From the NCBI RefSeq assembly GCF_001746295.1, contig NZ_MJAH01000022.1, forward strand, positions 1 to 64,000: 64,000 nt of DNA, written 5' to 3'. This DNA comes from Streptomyces sp. LUP47B (GTDB taxonomy: Bacteria; Actinomycetota; Actinomycetes; Streptomycetales; Streptomycetaceae). The notes beneath the pieces are model-generated. The model worked only from the letters and a program-made list of their open reading frames with translations, did no database searches and had not been told where the DNA came from. Of the stretch, positions 1-7,466 are shown in pieces (the stretch's first letter is position 1; each line of letters starts with the position of its first letter). The translations under genes and the position numbers were made by a program.

Positions 1-362
1 GTCTCGGCGGGAGCCTCGGCGGCCACCGGCACCACGGTCTCGGCAGCCTCGGCCGACGCGGTCGCACCGGCGGGCGCGGACGCCCGGCGCGTCGCACGCC
101 GACGCGGACGCCCGGCGGGCGCGGCGGACTCGGCGCTCTCAGTGGTCTCGACGTTCTCGTCGAGCTTCTCCTCCTCGTCCGTGACGAGGTCCTCAGCCTC
201 CGCGGCCGGTATGGCCGGAGCGACGACCTCCTCGCCGCCCGGGGCGGCGGCGACCGGCGGTCCCGCCGGCCTGGACGCGGCACGGCGCCGACGACGCGGC
301 GGCAGGGTGTCGCTGGGAGTGTTCTGTTCGGAACCCTCGATGGGTTCGGTCGGTTCGAGCAT
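1..362 (-). CDS. rne: Ribonuclease E/G, N-terminal fragment (partial)
   Basis: The first 120 codons of a gene that runs off the left edge. The ATG is at 360-362 on the minus strand and the protein opens MLEPTEPIEGSEQN, followed by an Arg-rich patch (PPRRRRRAASR) and then a long Ala/Pro/Glu stretch with further Arg-rich patches. This is the disordered N-terminal extension typical of streptomycete RNase E/G; the S1 and catalytic domains lie outside the window. RNase E/G cleaves AU-rich single-stranded RNA in mRNA decay and rRNA processing. The identification rests on this N-terminus and on the neighbour, a TIGR03936 gene that normally sits directly upstream of rne in Streptomyces. Catalytic residues cannot be checked here. 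Confidence 0.8.
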   Translation of the reverse strand, partial: MLEPTEPIEGSEQNTPSDTLPPRRRRRAASRPAGPPVAAAPGGEEVVAPAIPAAEAEDLVTDEEEKLDENVETTESAESAAPAGRPRRRATRRASAPAGATASAEAAETVVPVAAEAPAE

Positions 363-498
363 GCGGGCATTTCTCCCGTCAGGCTCCCGGGCGCCGCACC
401 TGGTCCGGCAGGGATGCCGGTGACGTCCGCGGCTCGCGCGATGCGCGGTGCCGCCGTCCGGGGCGCGGGCGCCGCACGGGAGCTCTCTGTGTCCTGTC

Positions 499-536
499 TC
501 GCCGGTTCCGTACGCCCTTGTTGGGTACGGCCTGGC
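499..536 (-). promoter_or_regulatory. Hairpin in the rne leader region
   Basis: The 263 bp between the rne start and the upstream gene hold no credible ORF. They contain an inverted repeat (CCGTAC at 508-513 and GTACGG at 525-530, with outer TCGCC/GGCGA pairing). It could be a terminator for the upstream gene or a structured part of the rne 5' leader; rne leaders are autoregulatory in some bacteria. The structure is seen, the role is inferred. Confidence 0.35.
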
Positions 537-625
537 GAAAGTCTTGTGGTCAGTGCACTGCCCGACCCAGGTGGCTCCCGAGTACGAGGGCTGCGCTACG
601 ACGCCCGTCCTTCGCGGGACCTTCC

Positions 626-1390
626 TTACGCCGGCGTCTTCGCGGCGGCAGTCGCTTCGGCCGTTGAACGGGCCTCGACTGCCTCGCGGTCGGGCGCGAG
701 CGGGTCGGTCACCGTGCCGGTCTCTTCATCGAGCAGCCCCTGCGCCAGCCTGGTCACCGCTGCGGGGACCGGCGGCGCCAGGTCGGCCACGGCGCGGAGA
801 CCGGACAGGACGTCGTCGGGTCGAACGGCAGGCGTCACGTGCCGAACAACCAGCCGCAGTATCGCACAGGGCTGGTCGGTCGGCCTATCAGCAAGTTCAC
901 TGTGCGTTTCAAGTTGTACGACCGCGGGGCGGGCGTCGAAGGTCCGAAGGCCGTTCTTGGTGGTGCGCTGGACCTCGACTGCCTCGGCGGCGTTGAACGC
1001 GGCGACCGCGCGCCCGGCCTCTGCCGGGTCCACGCCGTCCAGCCTGAGCTCCCATACGGAAGCGGTGAGCCGGTCGGCGAGTCCCGAGGTCCGGGCCTCG
1101 ACCGCGTCGACGACATCGAGCCCGGCGGGCATCGACTCGTCGAGGAGAAGCCGGAGCTTCTCCGGGTCGCGCGCCTGTGTGAGCGCGATCTCCAGGTACT
1201 CCGCCTCGCTGCCCGTGCCGGTGGGTGCGGCATTGGCGTACGACACCTTCGGATGCGGCGTGAACCCCGCCGAGTACGCCATGGGCACCTCGGCGCGGCG
1301 CAGCGCACGCTCGAAGGCGCGCTGGAAGTCACGGTGGCTGGTGAACCGGAGGCGGCCGCGCTTGGTGTAGCGCAGTCGGATGCGCTGCAC
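626..1390 (-). CDS. TIGR03936 family radical SAM-associated protein (DUF2344)
   Basis: A 254-residue protein starting VQRIRLRYTKRGRLRFTSHR at a GTG (1388-1390). It has the family features: an N-terminal F-T-S-H-R-D motif and a central G-F-T-P-H-P-K motif around residues 42-48. Its biochemical role is unknown; in many bacteria it is adjacent or fused to the TIGR03960 radical SAM protein, and that partner lies at 7467-9446 here. An in-frame extension reaches a CTG about 13 codons upstream (protein beginning GKRQPEGPPPAPAVQ), directly after the stop of the upstream gene, so the true start may be there. The C-terminal third is Ala/Glu-rich and probably disordered. Confidence 0.8.
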   Translation of the reverse strand: MQRIRLRYTKRGRLRFTSHRDFQRAFERALRRAEVPMAYSAGFTPHPKVSYANAAPTGTGSEAEYLEIALTQARDPEKLRLLLDESMPAGLDVVDAVEARTSGLADRLTASVWELRLDGVDPAEAGRAVAAFNAAEAVEVQRTTKNGLRTFDARPAVVQLETHSELADRPTDQPCAILRLVVRHVTPAVRPDDVLSGLRAVADLAPPVPAAVTRLAQGLLDEETGTVTDPLAPDREAVEARSTAEATAAAKTPA

Positions 1391-1438
1391 CGCCGGTGCG
1401 GGCGGCGGGCCTTCGGGCTGTCGCTTGCCCAGTGTCGC

Positions 1439-2629
1439 TCAGTCCTTCGTGAGTGCGGTCGTACTGCTACCAAGAGTACGTGTGTCGGCGCCCGTCGGTT
1501 CCCGCAGGGCCACAGCCTCACGCTCACGGGTCTCGCCGACAGCGCGGACATCGCGCACAGCGCCCACCTCGCCCGCGTCGCCGAAGAGCATCCGCCGGAA
1601 GTCCGCCCGGGCCTGCCGTACGGATTCGCGGGCGGAGGCGAGCGCTGCCCGGGTGATCCGTCCCACACTGCGCGCGGCCTCGGCGACGGGACGCAGCACC
1701 ACGTCCCGGATCACGTGCCCGACCGGGGTCAGCACCGTGCGGTACACCCAGCGCACCGGCTCGACGAAGATCCAGCGGAAGAGGGTCCCGAGGAACCGCC
1801 CGACCGCGAGGGAGATGTGCCCGGCGATCCGCCAGGCGTGCCCGAGCGCGTCCCACACCTCCCGGCCGGCGACGGCAAGGACCCTTCCCAGGGGCGCGAG
1901 GACCCAGCGCCACAGGGCGACCGCGGGCAGGACGAGCAGGATGCGGGCGATCCAGTACAGGGCGACACCGATGCCGGTGACAACGGTGCCCGCCAGCCAC
2001 GCGAGCCCCCTGGCGCACCAGACGATCGCGCGCCCGATCGGCGTGAAGATCCAGGCGAGCACCGCGCCGACGCCCTTGAGGAGCCACACGATCCCGTGCC
2101 CGACCGGAGTGAACATGCGCGCATACAGCCACACCAGCCCGGCCGCGATCCCCCGCAGGACCCACGCGATGCCGCGCCCGATCAGTGTGAGTACCGCGCC
2201 GACGCCCTTGAGGAGCCACACGATCCCGTGCCCGACCGGAGTGAGCACGCGCGCGTACAGCCACACCAGCCCGGCCGCGATCCCCCGCGCCAGCCACGCG
2301 ATGCCCTGCCCGACCGGCGTCAGCACATACCGGTACAGCCACACCAGGGGGATGACGACGAGCACCTTGGCGAGCCATCCGACCGCCTTGGCGAGGGGCA
2401 CAACCACATAGCGCCACAGGGCCACGCACGGCCAGACGACCAGCGCCCGCCACAGCGGCCGCAGCACGCTGTCCCGCAGGAACCGCCCCACCACGACGAA
2501 CGCGTCCCACACGATCCGCACGGGCACGACCAGCACGAGCACGACGATGCGTACGGGGATGCGAATCGCGACGGTCAGACATCCCTCGGGCGGGGGTGCC
2601 TGCGGCGCGGGCTGCTTCTCCAGGTCCAT
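1439..2629 (-). CDS. Membrane-like protein built from tandem 44-residue modules
   Basis: A 396-residue protein of unknown function. After about 20 polar residues it is a continuous series of hydrophobic, Trp/Val/Leu-rich segments separated by Gly, Arg or T-P-V-G turns. One 44-residue unit (beginning GLVWLYARVLTPVGHGIVW) occurs twice almost unchanged and shorter variants (LTPVGHVIRDVV, FTPIGRAIVW) recur elsewhere. The last ~80 residues are charged and non-repetitive. The segments are amphipathic as well as hydrophobic, so it could be polytopic or lie along a membrane. It ends immediately before the TIGR03936 gene, and the two may be co-transcribed. I recognise no catalytic motif; conserved hypothetical proteins of this look occur in streptomycetes. 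Confidence 0.6.
   Translation of the reverse strand: MDLEKQPAPQAPPPEGCLTVAIRIPVRIVVLVLVVPVRIVWDAFVVVGRFLRDSVLRPLWRALVVWPCVALWRYVVVPLAKAVGWLAKVLVVIPLVWLYRYVLTPVGQGIAWLARGIAAGLVWLYARVLTPVGHGIVWLLKGVGAVLTLIGRGIAWVLRGIAAGLVWLYARMFTPVGHGIVWLLKGVGAVLAWIFTPIGRAIVWCARGLAWLAGTVVTGIGVALYWIARILLVLPAVALWRWVLAPLGRVLAVAGREVWDALGHAWRIAGHISLAVGRFLGTLFRWIFVEPVRWVYRTVLTPVGHVIRDVVLRPVAEAARSVGRITRAALASARESVRQARADFRRMLFGDAGEVGAVRDVRAVGETREREAVALREPTGADTRTLGSSTTALTKD
2061..2324 (-). repeat. Two tandem 132-bp direct repeats inside a membrane protein gene
   Basis: The sequence starting at 2061 (accgcgccgacgcccttg) recurs at 2193, giving a 132-bp period, exactly 44 codons. About 90 bp at the front of each copy are nearly identical, which indicates recent duplication or ongoing homogenisation rather than only protein-level constraint. 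Confidence 0.8.
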
Positions 2630-2644
2630 AACGACGTAGACGCC

Positions 2645-3172
2645 TCAGTTCCCCGTACGGATCCAGTACCGCAGCTTTACACCGCGCCGGTCCTCGAATT
2701 CTCCGCCATTGGCCTCGATCACCTTACGAGACGCGGTGTTGGTGGCGTCACAGGTGACCAGGGCCCGGTCGATGCCGAGTTGACGGCAGACGGGCAGAGC
2801 GGCCGCGAGCATGGCGGTCGCGTGTCCCCGTCGCCGGGCACCGGGGCGTACCACGTATCCGATGTGGCCGCCGAGCTCCAGCAGGTGCGGGGTGAGGCGA
2901 TGCCGTATCGAGAGCCTGCCCAGGAACGTGTCGTCCTCGACGTACCAGAGGTTCGTCATGGGCACCCGGTCCGGCCTGCGCGGCCGTCGCGTCTCCGCAC
3001 GCAGCATGTCCACATGGGCCGCGAATCCCGCAGGCTCCCGCCACGCCTTCTCGTTCATCCCGCGCTGCCCGCTCTCCAGCACGGCCGGGTCGAGGCTCGC
3101 GTCGGTGAACTCACGTATCGCGTCGAGGTAGGAGGCGTGGAACCGGACGTCGGGCAGGGTCAGCTGCGGCAT
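2645..3172 (-). CDS. GNAT family N-acetyltransferase
   Basis: A 175-residue acetyltransferase of the GNAT fold. Around residues 105-122 it has the acetyl-CoA pyrophosphate-binding motif A (GYVVRPGARRRGHATAML), and the C-terminal part NTASRKVIEANGGEFED is the usual motif B region. The substrate cannot be predicted; the type is often annotated as an amino-group acetyltransferase. I chose the ATG at 3170-3172 because a GGGG Shine-Dalgarno-like sequence precedes it and the protein then begins at the family N-terminus; the 20-codon extension up to 3232 is Arg/Trp-rich and unlike the family. It faces the divergent terD gene across about 90 bp. Confidence 0.75.
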   Translation of the reverse strand: MPQLTLPDVRFHASYLDAIREFTDASLDPAVLESGQRGMNEKAWREPAGFAAHVDMLRAETRRPRRPDRVPMTNLWYVEDDTFLGRLSIRHRLTPHLLELGGHIGYVVRPGARRRGHATAMLAAALPVCRQLGIDRALVTCDATNTASRKVIEANGGEFEDRRGVKLRYWIRTGN

Positions 3173-3263
3173 CGCCCCATGATGGCGAGACCACGGGCCG
3201 CCGGACCACCTGGTTTCACGGGGCCGCTCCATGGCCCGGCGCGGGCCCGTGCACTATGTCCCC

Positions 3264-3848
3264 ATGATTACGCTTACGAAGGAAGACGGCCCCGCCGACC
3301 TGGACGGCGTGACCCATCTGTCCATAGGGGCCTCCTGGGACCCCACCGCGGGCGCCAGCGGCGGGGTGATCGGCAAGCTCCGCCGCAAGTCCGGCACGGA
3401 CCTCGACCTCATCGCCATCGCCATGCACGACGGCGACCCGGTGCGTCTGGCGGGCCTCGACTCGCTCGACCCGATAGGCAACGGCTCCCTGCTGCACAGC
3501 GGCGACAACCAGACCGGCCACGGGGACGGCGACGACGAGACGGTCACCGTCGAGTTCGCGAAGCTCCCGCCGCACATCACCTCGATCGTCTTCGTCGCCG
3601 CCGCCTACAAGAAGGGCAGTTCCTTCCAGAAGGCCCGCAACATCAGCTTCAAGGTCTACGACGCCAGCGGCGGCAGCTCCCAGCAGGTCGCCGACATCTG
3701 GCCGAGCATGCTCACCACGGACAACGGCTGCGCGGTCGCCAAGGCCGTCCGCGTCGGCAACGCCTGGAAGCTCGAAGTGATCAACACCACCGGCAAGATC
3801 AAGCAGGGCGACGAACTGGCCCTCATGCGCTTCGCCGTAAGCAAGTAG
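3264..3848 (+). CDS. TerD family protein
   Basis: A 194-residue TerD-domain protein, full length for the family (about 190 residues). The signature SGDNQTGHGDGDDE is at residues 79-92, the acidic Ca2+-binding segment of TerD. Members are named for tellurite resistance but are mostly linked to general stress, phage resistance and metal-dependent signalling; streptomycetes carry many copies. The ATG at 3264 is preferred over upstream codons because MITLTKEDGPADL is the conserved N-terminus. It stands alone, with no TerB/TerC or ATP-grasp partner beside it, so the physiological role is open. After the stop a GGGGTACCCC palindrome is present. Confidence 0.85.
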   Translation: MITLTKEDGPADLDGVTHLSIGASWDPTAGASGGVIGKLRRKSGTDLDLIAIAMHDGDPVRLAGLDSLDPIGNGSLLHSGDNQTGHGDGDDETVTVEFAKLPPHITSIVFVAAAYKKGSSFQKARNISFKVYDASGGSSQQVADIWPSMLTTDNGCAVAKAVRVGNAWKLEVINTTGKIKQGDELALMRFAVSK

Positions 3849-3983
3849 GGGGTACCCCGGCAGCGAGATGCTGAGGGGCGGCCACGGCACCGGCCGCACG
3901 GCGAATGCCTCGGACGGAGGGTCGCTCACCCACTCAGATGCGCTCGGCGAGCAACCGGTCGTGAGGGTGTGCATGGTGAGTTC

Positions 3984-4223
3984 ATGAACACAACACCTCT
4001 CTCCAAGAAGGCCGTTTCCCGCTTTCCGCGAGTATTCGCGGTGACTGTCGCCGTAGGCATCGCCTGTGCGGCGGGGATGGCAACCGCCACCTCCGCCGTC
4101 GCCGCGACGCCCGCCACGCACGCCGTCACCAAGGCCGCCCCGGCCGGCGGCCACGGTGGTGGCGACGGCGAGCACTTCCAGTGCGGCAACGGCCTCCTGC
4201 CCATCCTCAGCTTCTGCAACTGA
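3984..4223 (+). CDS. Small secreted peptide with a C-terminal two-cysteine loop
   Basis: Seventy-nine codons starting at ATG 3984, preceded by a GGTGAG-type ribosome site. Residues 1-40 form a classical Sec signal: Lys/Arg-rich start, hydrophobic core, AVA-A cleavage site at 38-41. The predicted mature peptide is about 39 residues: an Ala/Thr/Pro part, a Gly/His-rich spacer (GGHGGGDGEH), and an extreme C-terminus FQCGNGLLPILSFCN with Cys67 and Cys78 positioned to form one disulfide loop. The CGN start recalls chaplins, but the usual chaplin length and hydrophobic repeat are missing. I do not recognise the family. A strong hairpin terminator follows at 4296-4342. Confidence 0.65.
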   Translation: MNTTPLSKKAVSRFPRVFAVTVAVGIACAAGMATATSAVAATPATHAVTKAAPAGGHGGGDGEHFQCGNGLLPILSFCN

Positions 4224-4295
4224 CGTACAGGCGACGACACTTCCCCGCCGTCAGCCGCATCACCACACAACCGCACATGTGAATCCCGTCCAACG

Positions 4296-4342
4296 CAGGG
4301 CGGTCGGGAAGAGGGAGCGGAACCCTCTTCCCGATCGCCCTG
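4296..4342. terminator. Bidirectional hairpin terminator
   Basis: A 19-bp stem with one G/T mismatch (4296-4314 against 4324-4342) and a 9-nt loop, lying between the convergent secreted-peptide gene and the LysR gene. Confidence 0.75.
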
Positions 4343-4414
4343 CCGACCTGCCCAGAGGCACGCCATTGCTGTGACCGTGCCCCCTGTTGGCGCTGCTGTT
4401 GTCAGTCGAACTGC

Positions 4415-5329
4415 TCAACTGTGCTGTGAAACGGCATCGCTTGCCTGCTGCCACATTTCGTAGTTCCCGCATTCCGCCGTGATCTCGGCGGTCGTCTGGG
4501 CCGCGGTGATGAAGTCGTCGATCACCGGTGAGGCGTGTGATGCCGCTGTCGCGAGGCACACCTGGTCGGGTGTCAGGTCCGGGACGGGCACGTAGACGAC
4601 GTCCGGATGTGAGTAGAACACGGATGCCGAGCGGGCCAGGAAAGAGATGCCCCGGCCGGCCGCGACATGCTCGAGGGTCTCGTCCACCCCGCGTACCAGG
4701 TACCCGGCGTTGGGGTGCGGGCGCCGGGTGGGCTGTGTGTTGGGGTCGGCGTGCCAGAGCAGGGGTTCGCCGGCCAGGTCGGCCTCGGTGAGCTCCTCCT
4801 TGCCGGCCAGCCGGTGGCCGGCGGGCAGCACCGCCACCCGCGGCTCGGTGTACAGCGGGAGGACACGCAGGCCCACCTCGTCGAGGGGCAGCCGCACATA
4901 GGCGACGTCGATACGGCCGTCGAGGAGCATCGCGGCCTGGTCGTCCCCCTCGACGCGCTGTACGTCCACGACCACGTCCGGGTGCCGGGCCTCGAAGGCC
5001 CGCGCCGCCGGGATCACCGGGATGCCGGCCCGGAAACCGACCATCAGCCGCCGGCCACCCCGGGCCGCTACGGACACCCGGCGGCGGGCCGCGTGCGCGG
5101 ACGCGAGCAGCGGACCGGCATCGGCCAGCAGCTGGCGGCCCGCGTCGGTCAACGCCACGCCGTGACGGTCCCTGGTGAACAGCGAGGCACCGAGATCCTG
5201 CTCGAGCGCGCGGATCTGCCGGCTGAGCACCGGCTGCGCGATATGCAGCTCATCGGCGGCGCGGCCGAAGTGCAACCGGTCGGCCACGGCGACGAAGTAG
5301 CGCAGTTTACGCAGGTCCATATCCTCCAT
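4415..5329 (-). CDS. LysR family transcriptional regulator
   Basis: About 304 residues. The N-terminal winged helix-turn-helix is canonical (DLRKLRYFVAVADRLHFGRAADELHIAQPVLSRQI in outline: LHFGRAA, QPVLSRQ), followed by a LysR substrate-binding domain running from about residue 90 (LMVGFRAGIPVIPAARAFEARHP region). The ATG at 5329 (protein MEDMDLRKL) is chosen because GGGAG lies about 6 nt upstream; MDLRKL at 5320 and a TTG at 5341 are alternatives. It is divergent from the SDR/reductase pair beginning at 5739, the usual arrangement in which a LysR protein controls the neighbouring operon from the shared intergenic region. The inducer is unknown. Confidence 0.85.
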   Translation of the reverse strand: MEDMDLRKLRYFVAVADRLHFGRAADELHIAQPVLSRQIRALEQDLGASLFTRDRHGVALTDAGRQLLADAGPLLASAHAARRRVSVAARGGRRLMVGFRAGIPVIPAARAFEARHPDVVVDVQRVEGDDQAAMLLDGRIDVAYVRLPLDEVGLRVLPLYTEPRVAVLPAGHRLAGKEELTEADLAGEPLLWHADPNTQPTRRPHPNAGYLVRGVDETLEHVAAGRGISFLARSASVFYSHPDVVYVPVPDLTPDQVCLATAASHASPVIDDFITAAQTTAEITAECGNYEMWQQASDAVSQHS

Positions 5330-5439
5330 GGCATCTCCCAATCCGGTGATGCCTCCAGGGTATCACCACGCCCAAAAGAGGTCTTGGACACCCGTTCAGA
5401 TGGATGGCAGCCTTAATAAGTACCTATTGGGGCCGAATC

Positions 5440-5462
5440 GAATTCGACAGAAGAATTCGACA
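5440..5462. promoter_or_regulatory. Direct repeat GAATTCGACA x2 in divergent promoter region
   Basis: GAATTCGACA occurs at 5440-5449 and again at 5453-5462, in an unusually AT-rich stretch (CCTTAATAAGTACCTATT just upstream) between the LysR gene and the oxidoreductase operon. It is a plausible operator or promoter element for the divergent genes. The repeat is seen; binding by the LysR protein is inferred. Confidence 0.4.
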
Positions 5463-5490
5463 TCGGAACGAGAAAGCGGAACCCGAAAGC

Positions 5491-5642
5491 GGGAACATCA
5501 ACGCCGTCGAGATCATCGACCGTGACCCGGCCAAGGCCAGGAACTGGCCGCCCCGCTCGGCGGCGCCACTGTCGGGGCCGAGGGCAGTTCCGGCACGCAG
5601 GAGGTCGCCAAGGCGGCCCCCGCCGACGCAGTTATCGGCTGA
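5491..5642 (+). pseudogene. Remnant of an NAD(P)-binding reductase, frameshifted
   Basis: Reading from 5491 gives GNINAVEIIDRDPAKAR. After a one-base deletion near 5540 the other frame continues LAAPLGGATVGAEGSSG and TQEVAKAAPADAVIG, ending at a TGA at 5640-5642. This matches the second half of a Rossmann fold (the E-I-x-x-R-D-P-A-K-A strand/turn) in NADPH-dependent F420 reductase-like proteins, the same type as the intact gene at 6713. The N-terminal G-x-G-x-x-G part and the C-terminal domain are absent. It is probably a decayed duplicate left in the LysR-SDR intergenic region. The family match is by eye only. Confidence 0.5.
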
Positions 5643-5738
5643 GCGCGACCACATCACCACTTCTCGCGCCACTTCACGTCAGTCGATCCACGGCACGAGA
5701 AGAAAAGCCTCTCCACCTACCCTTATAAGGAAAGCGAA

Positions 5739-6674
5739 ATGCGCGTTTTCGTCGCCGGCGGGACCGGCCATTCCGGTTCGTACATCATCCCCGAGCTCAT
5801 CGCCGCCGGGCACGAGGTCACCGGCCTGGCCCGGTCGGACACAGCCGCGGCGGCACTGTCCGCGCTCGGCGCGAAGGTGCGCCGCGGCGACCTCGAGGAT
5901 CTGGACGGGCTCAAGGAGGCGGCCGCGGACTCCGACGGCGTCATCCACGTCGCGCACAGGCAGGACCTGCTTCCCACCGGCGGGCTCGACGCCGTGGCCG
6001 CCGCGGAGGTCCCGATCATGCTCGCGTACGGCGAGGCACTCGAGGGAACCGGAAAGCCGCTGGTCGCAGCGGGGAGCATAGGCTCGCCGGGGAACCTGGG
6101 CCGACCGGCCACCGAGGAGGACCCGGCTCTTCCCGGCGGCGATGAGTACAAGGGCACCCTGCGGGTTCGTAACGACGTGGAACGTGCCGTGGTCGGTCTC
6201 GCCGAGCGGGGAGTGCGGTCCTCGGTCGTGCGGATTGCCAACATCGCGCACAGCACGACCGATCGTGTCGGCTTCCTCCCCACGCTGATCGCGCTCGCGA
6301 AGGAGAAGGGTTTCGTCGGCTACCCCGGAGACGGCGCGAACCTGTGGAACGCCGTGCACATCCGTGATCTCGCCTCCGTGTTCCGCCTGGCGCTGGAGAA
6401 GGGGCCGGCCGGCAGGTACTGGCACGCGGTCGGGGACGGTGGCATTCCGCTCCGCGAGATCGCCGAGGCCATCGGCAGCCGTCTGGGCCTGCCCACGGTA
6501 AGCATTCCCGTGGACGTACTGATGGTGCCGGGACACTTCGGGTTCCTCGCGAACATCGTCACGCAGAGCTACCCGGCGTCCAACCTCGTCACCCGCCGGG
6601 ACCTCGGCTGGGAACCCGCCCAGCCCGGCCTGCTCGCCGATTTGGACAACGGCCACTACTTCCCCGCCGGCTGA
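5739..6674 (+). CDS. NAD(P)-dependent epimerase/dehydratase family protein (extended/atypical SDR)
   Basis: A 311-residue protein with an N-terminal Rossmann motif GGTGHSG (residues 7-13), then R-R-G-D-L-E-D-L (about 48-55), which marks atypical/extended SDRs of the NAD(P)H-binding type. No clear Y-x-x-x-K catalytic pair is visible where classical SDRs have it. The C-terminal half (HIRDLASVFRLAL, RYWHAVGDGGIPLREIAEAIG) matches SDRs annotated as nucleoside-diphosphate-sugar epimerases. Substrate unknown. A good ribosome site (AAGGAAAG) precedes the ATG. It is the first gene of a two-gene operon with the reductase at 6713 and is divergent from the LysR regulator. Confidence 0.8.
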   Translation: MRVFVAGGTGHSGSYIIPELIAAGHEVTGLARSDTAAAALSALGAKVRRGDLEDLDGLKEAAADSDGVIHVAHRQDLLPTGGLDAVAAAEVPIMLAYGEALEGTGKPLVAAGSIGSPGNLGRPATEEDPALPGGDEYKGTLRVRNDVERAVVGLAERGVRSSVVRIANIAHSTTDRVGFLPTLIALAKEKGFVGYPGDGANLWNAVHIRDLASVFRLALEKGPAGRYWHAVGDGGIPLREIAEAIGSRLGLPTVSIPVDVLMVPGHFGFLANIVTQSYPASNLVTRRDLGWEPAQPGLLADLDNGHYFPAG

Positions 6675-6712
6675 TCCCAGCGACCCAAATCGCAGAGAGG
6701 GACGCCGAGAAT

Positions 6713-7381
6713 ATGACGACTGTGGGATTCATCGGAAGCGGACAGATCGGCAGTACCGTCGCGCGGCTCGCCATCGAGGCCGGGCACCAGGTCGTGCTCA
6801 GCAATTCGCGCGGTCGTGAGACGCTCGCGGACACGGTCGCGGAACTGGGGCCGCGGACGTCCGCGGCGTCGAGCGGGGAGGCCGCGGCAGCCGGTGACAT
6901 CGTCGTGGTCACGGTGCCCGTCAAGGCGTTCCCCGACCTGCCCGCCGCGTCACTGGCCGGGAAGACGGTCATCGACACCTGCAACTACGGCCCCGAGCGT
7001 GACGGGAACATCCCCGAACTCGACAGCAAGTCGCTCACCTCGAGCGAACTGCTGCTCCGGTACCTCCCGGACGCCATGGTCGTAAAAGCGTTCAACAACA
7101 TCTTCTACAAGCACCTGCTGTCACTCGCCCGCCCGGCGCGGGCGACCGACCGCTCCTACCTGCCGATCGCCGGGGACTCCGCGCCCGCGAAGGCGGCGGT
7201 GACCGCGTTCGTCGAATCCATCGGATTCAGCGTCGTGGACGCGGGACCGCTGGCCGACAGCTGGCGGCAGTCGACGGGCACGCCGGTGTGGGGAACCCCG
7301 TACGGGCCCTACTCGGACGAGAAGGGCCGGCCGACCGACGAGGACACCATCCGCGCGGCACTGGCCACCGCAACACACTGA
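6713..7381 (+). CDS. NADPH-dependent F420 reductase-like NAD(P)-binding protein
   Basis: A 222-residue protein beginning TTVGFIGSGQIGSTVARLA, with the Rossmann G-x-G-x-x-G at residues 8-13 and N-S-R-G (around 31-34), a segment that in this family contacts the NADP 2'-phosphate. The segment KAFNNI (about residues 124-129) is typical of the F420:NADPH oxidoreductase/DUF2520-like family. It probably moves hydride between NADP(H) and a deazaflavin or a small substrate; the exact donor is not predictable. It follows the SDR gene by 38 bp with an AGAGAGGGA ribosome site. A hairpin terminator follows at 7391-7429. Confidence 0.8.
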   Translation: MTTVGFIGSGQIGSTVARLAIEAGHQVVLSNSRGRETLADTVAELGPRTSAASSGEAAAAGDIVVVTVPVKAFPDLPAASLAGKTVIDTCNYGPERDGNIPELDSKSLTSSELLLRYLPDAMVVKAFNNIFYKHLLSLARPARATDRSYLPIAGDSAPAKAAVTAFVESIGFSVVDAGPLADSWRQSTGTPVWGTPYGPYSDEKGRPTDEDTIRAALATATH

Positions 7382-7390
7382 CCGGCCTTA

Positions 7391-7429
7391 GGGGACGTCA
7401 GCGACCGACTCTTCCTCGCTGCCGTCCCC
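7391..7429. terminator. Hairpin terminator between convergent genes
   Basis: A 14-bp stem with one mismatch (GGGGACGTCAGCGA at 7391-7404 against TCGCTGCCGTCCCC at 7416-7429), placed between the reductase gene and the convergent radical SAM gene. Confidence 0.7.
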
Positions 7430-7466
7430 CAGGGCATCCACCATGCGCCGCGACGCCTCACTCACG

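Noticed and set aside
3848..3865. Second copy of the palindrome found in tnpB
   Set aside because: Only GGGGGTACCCC is shared; the CCTCCCAC...GTGGGGGAGG arms are missing, so it is not the same repeat.
839..3874. A 1011-codon open frame on the plus strand
   Set aside because: It is antisense to several genes with clear families (TIGR03936, membrane protein, GNAT) and overlaps terD in another frame; its translation is low-complexity Pro/Asp/Arg/His, typical of mirror frames in GC-rich DNA.
3984..4223. Chaplin
   Set aside because: Mature length and the CGN start recall chaplins, but the usual ~40-residue amyloid domain with its conserved Gly-Asn and hydrophobic pattern is absent.
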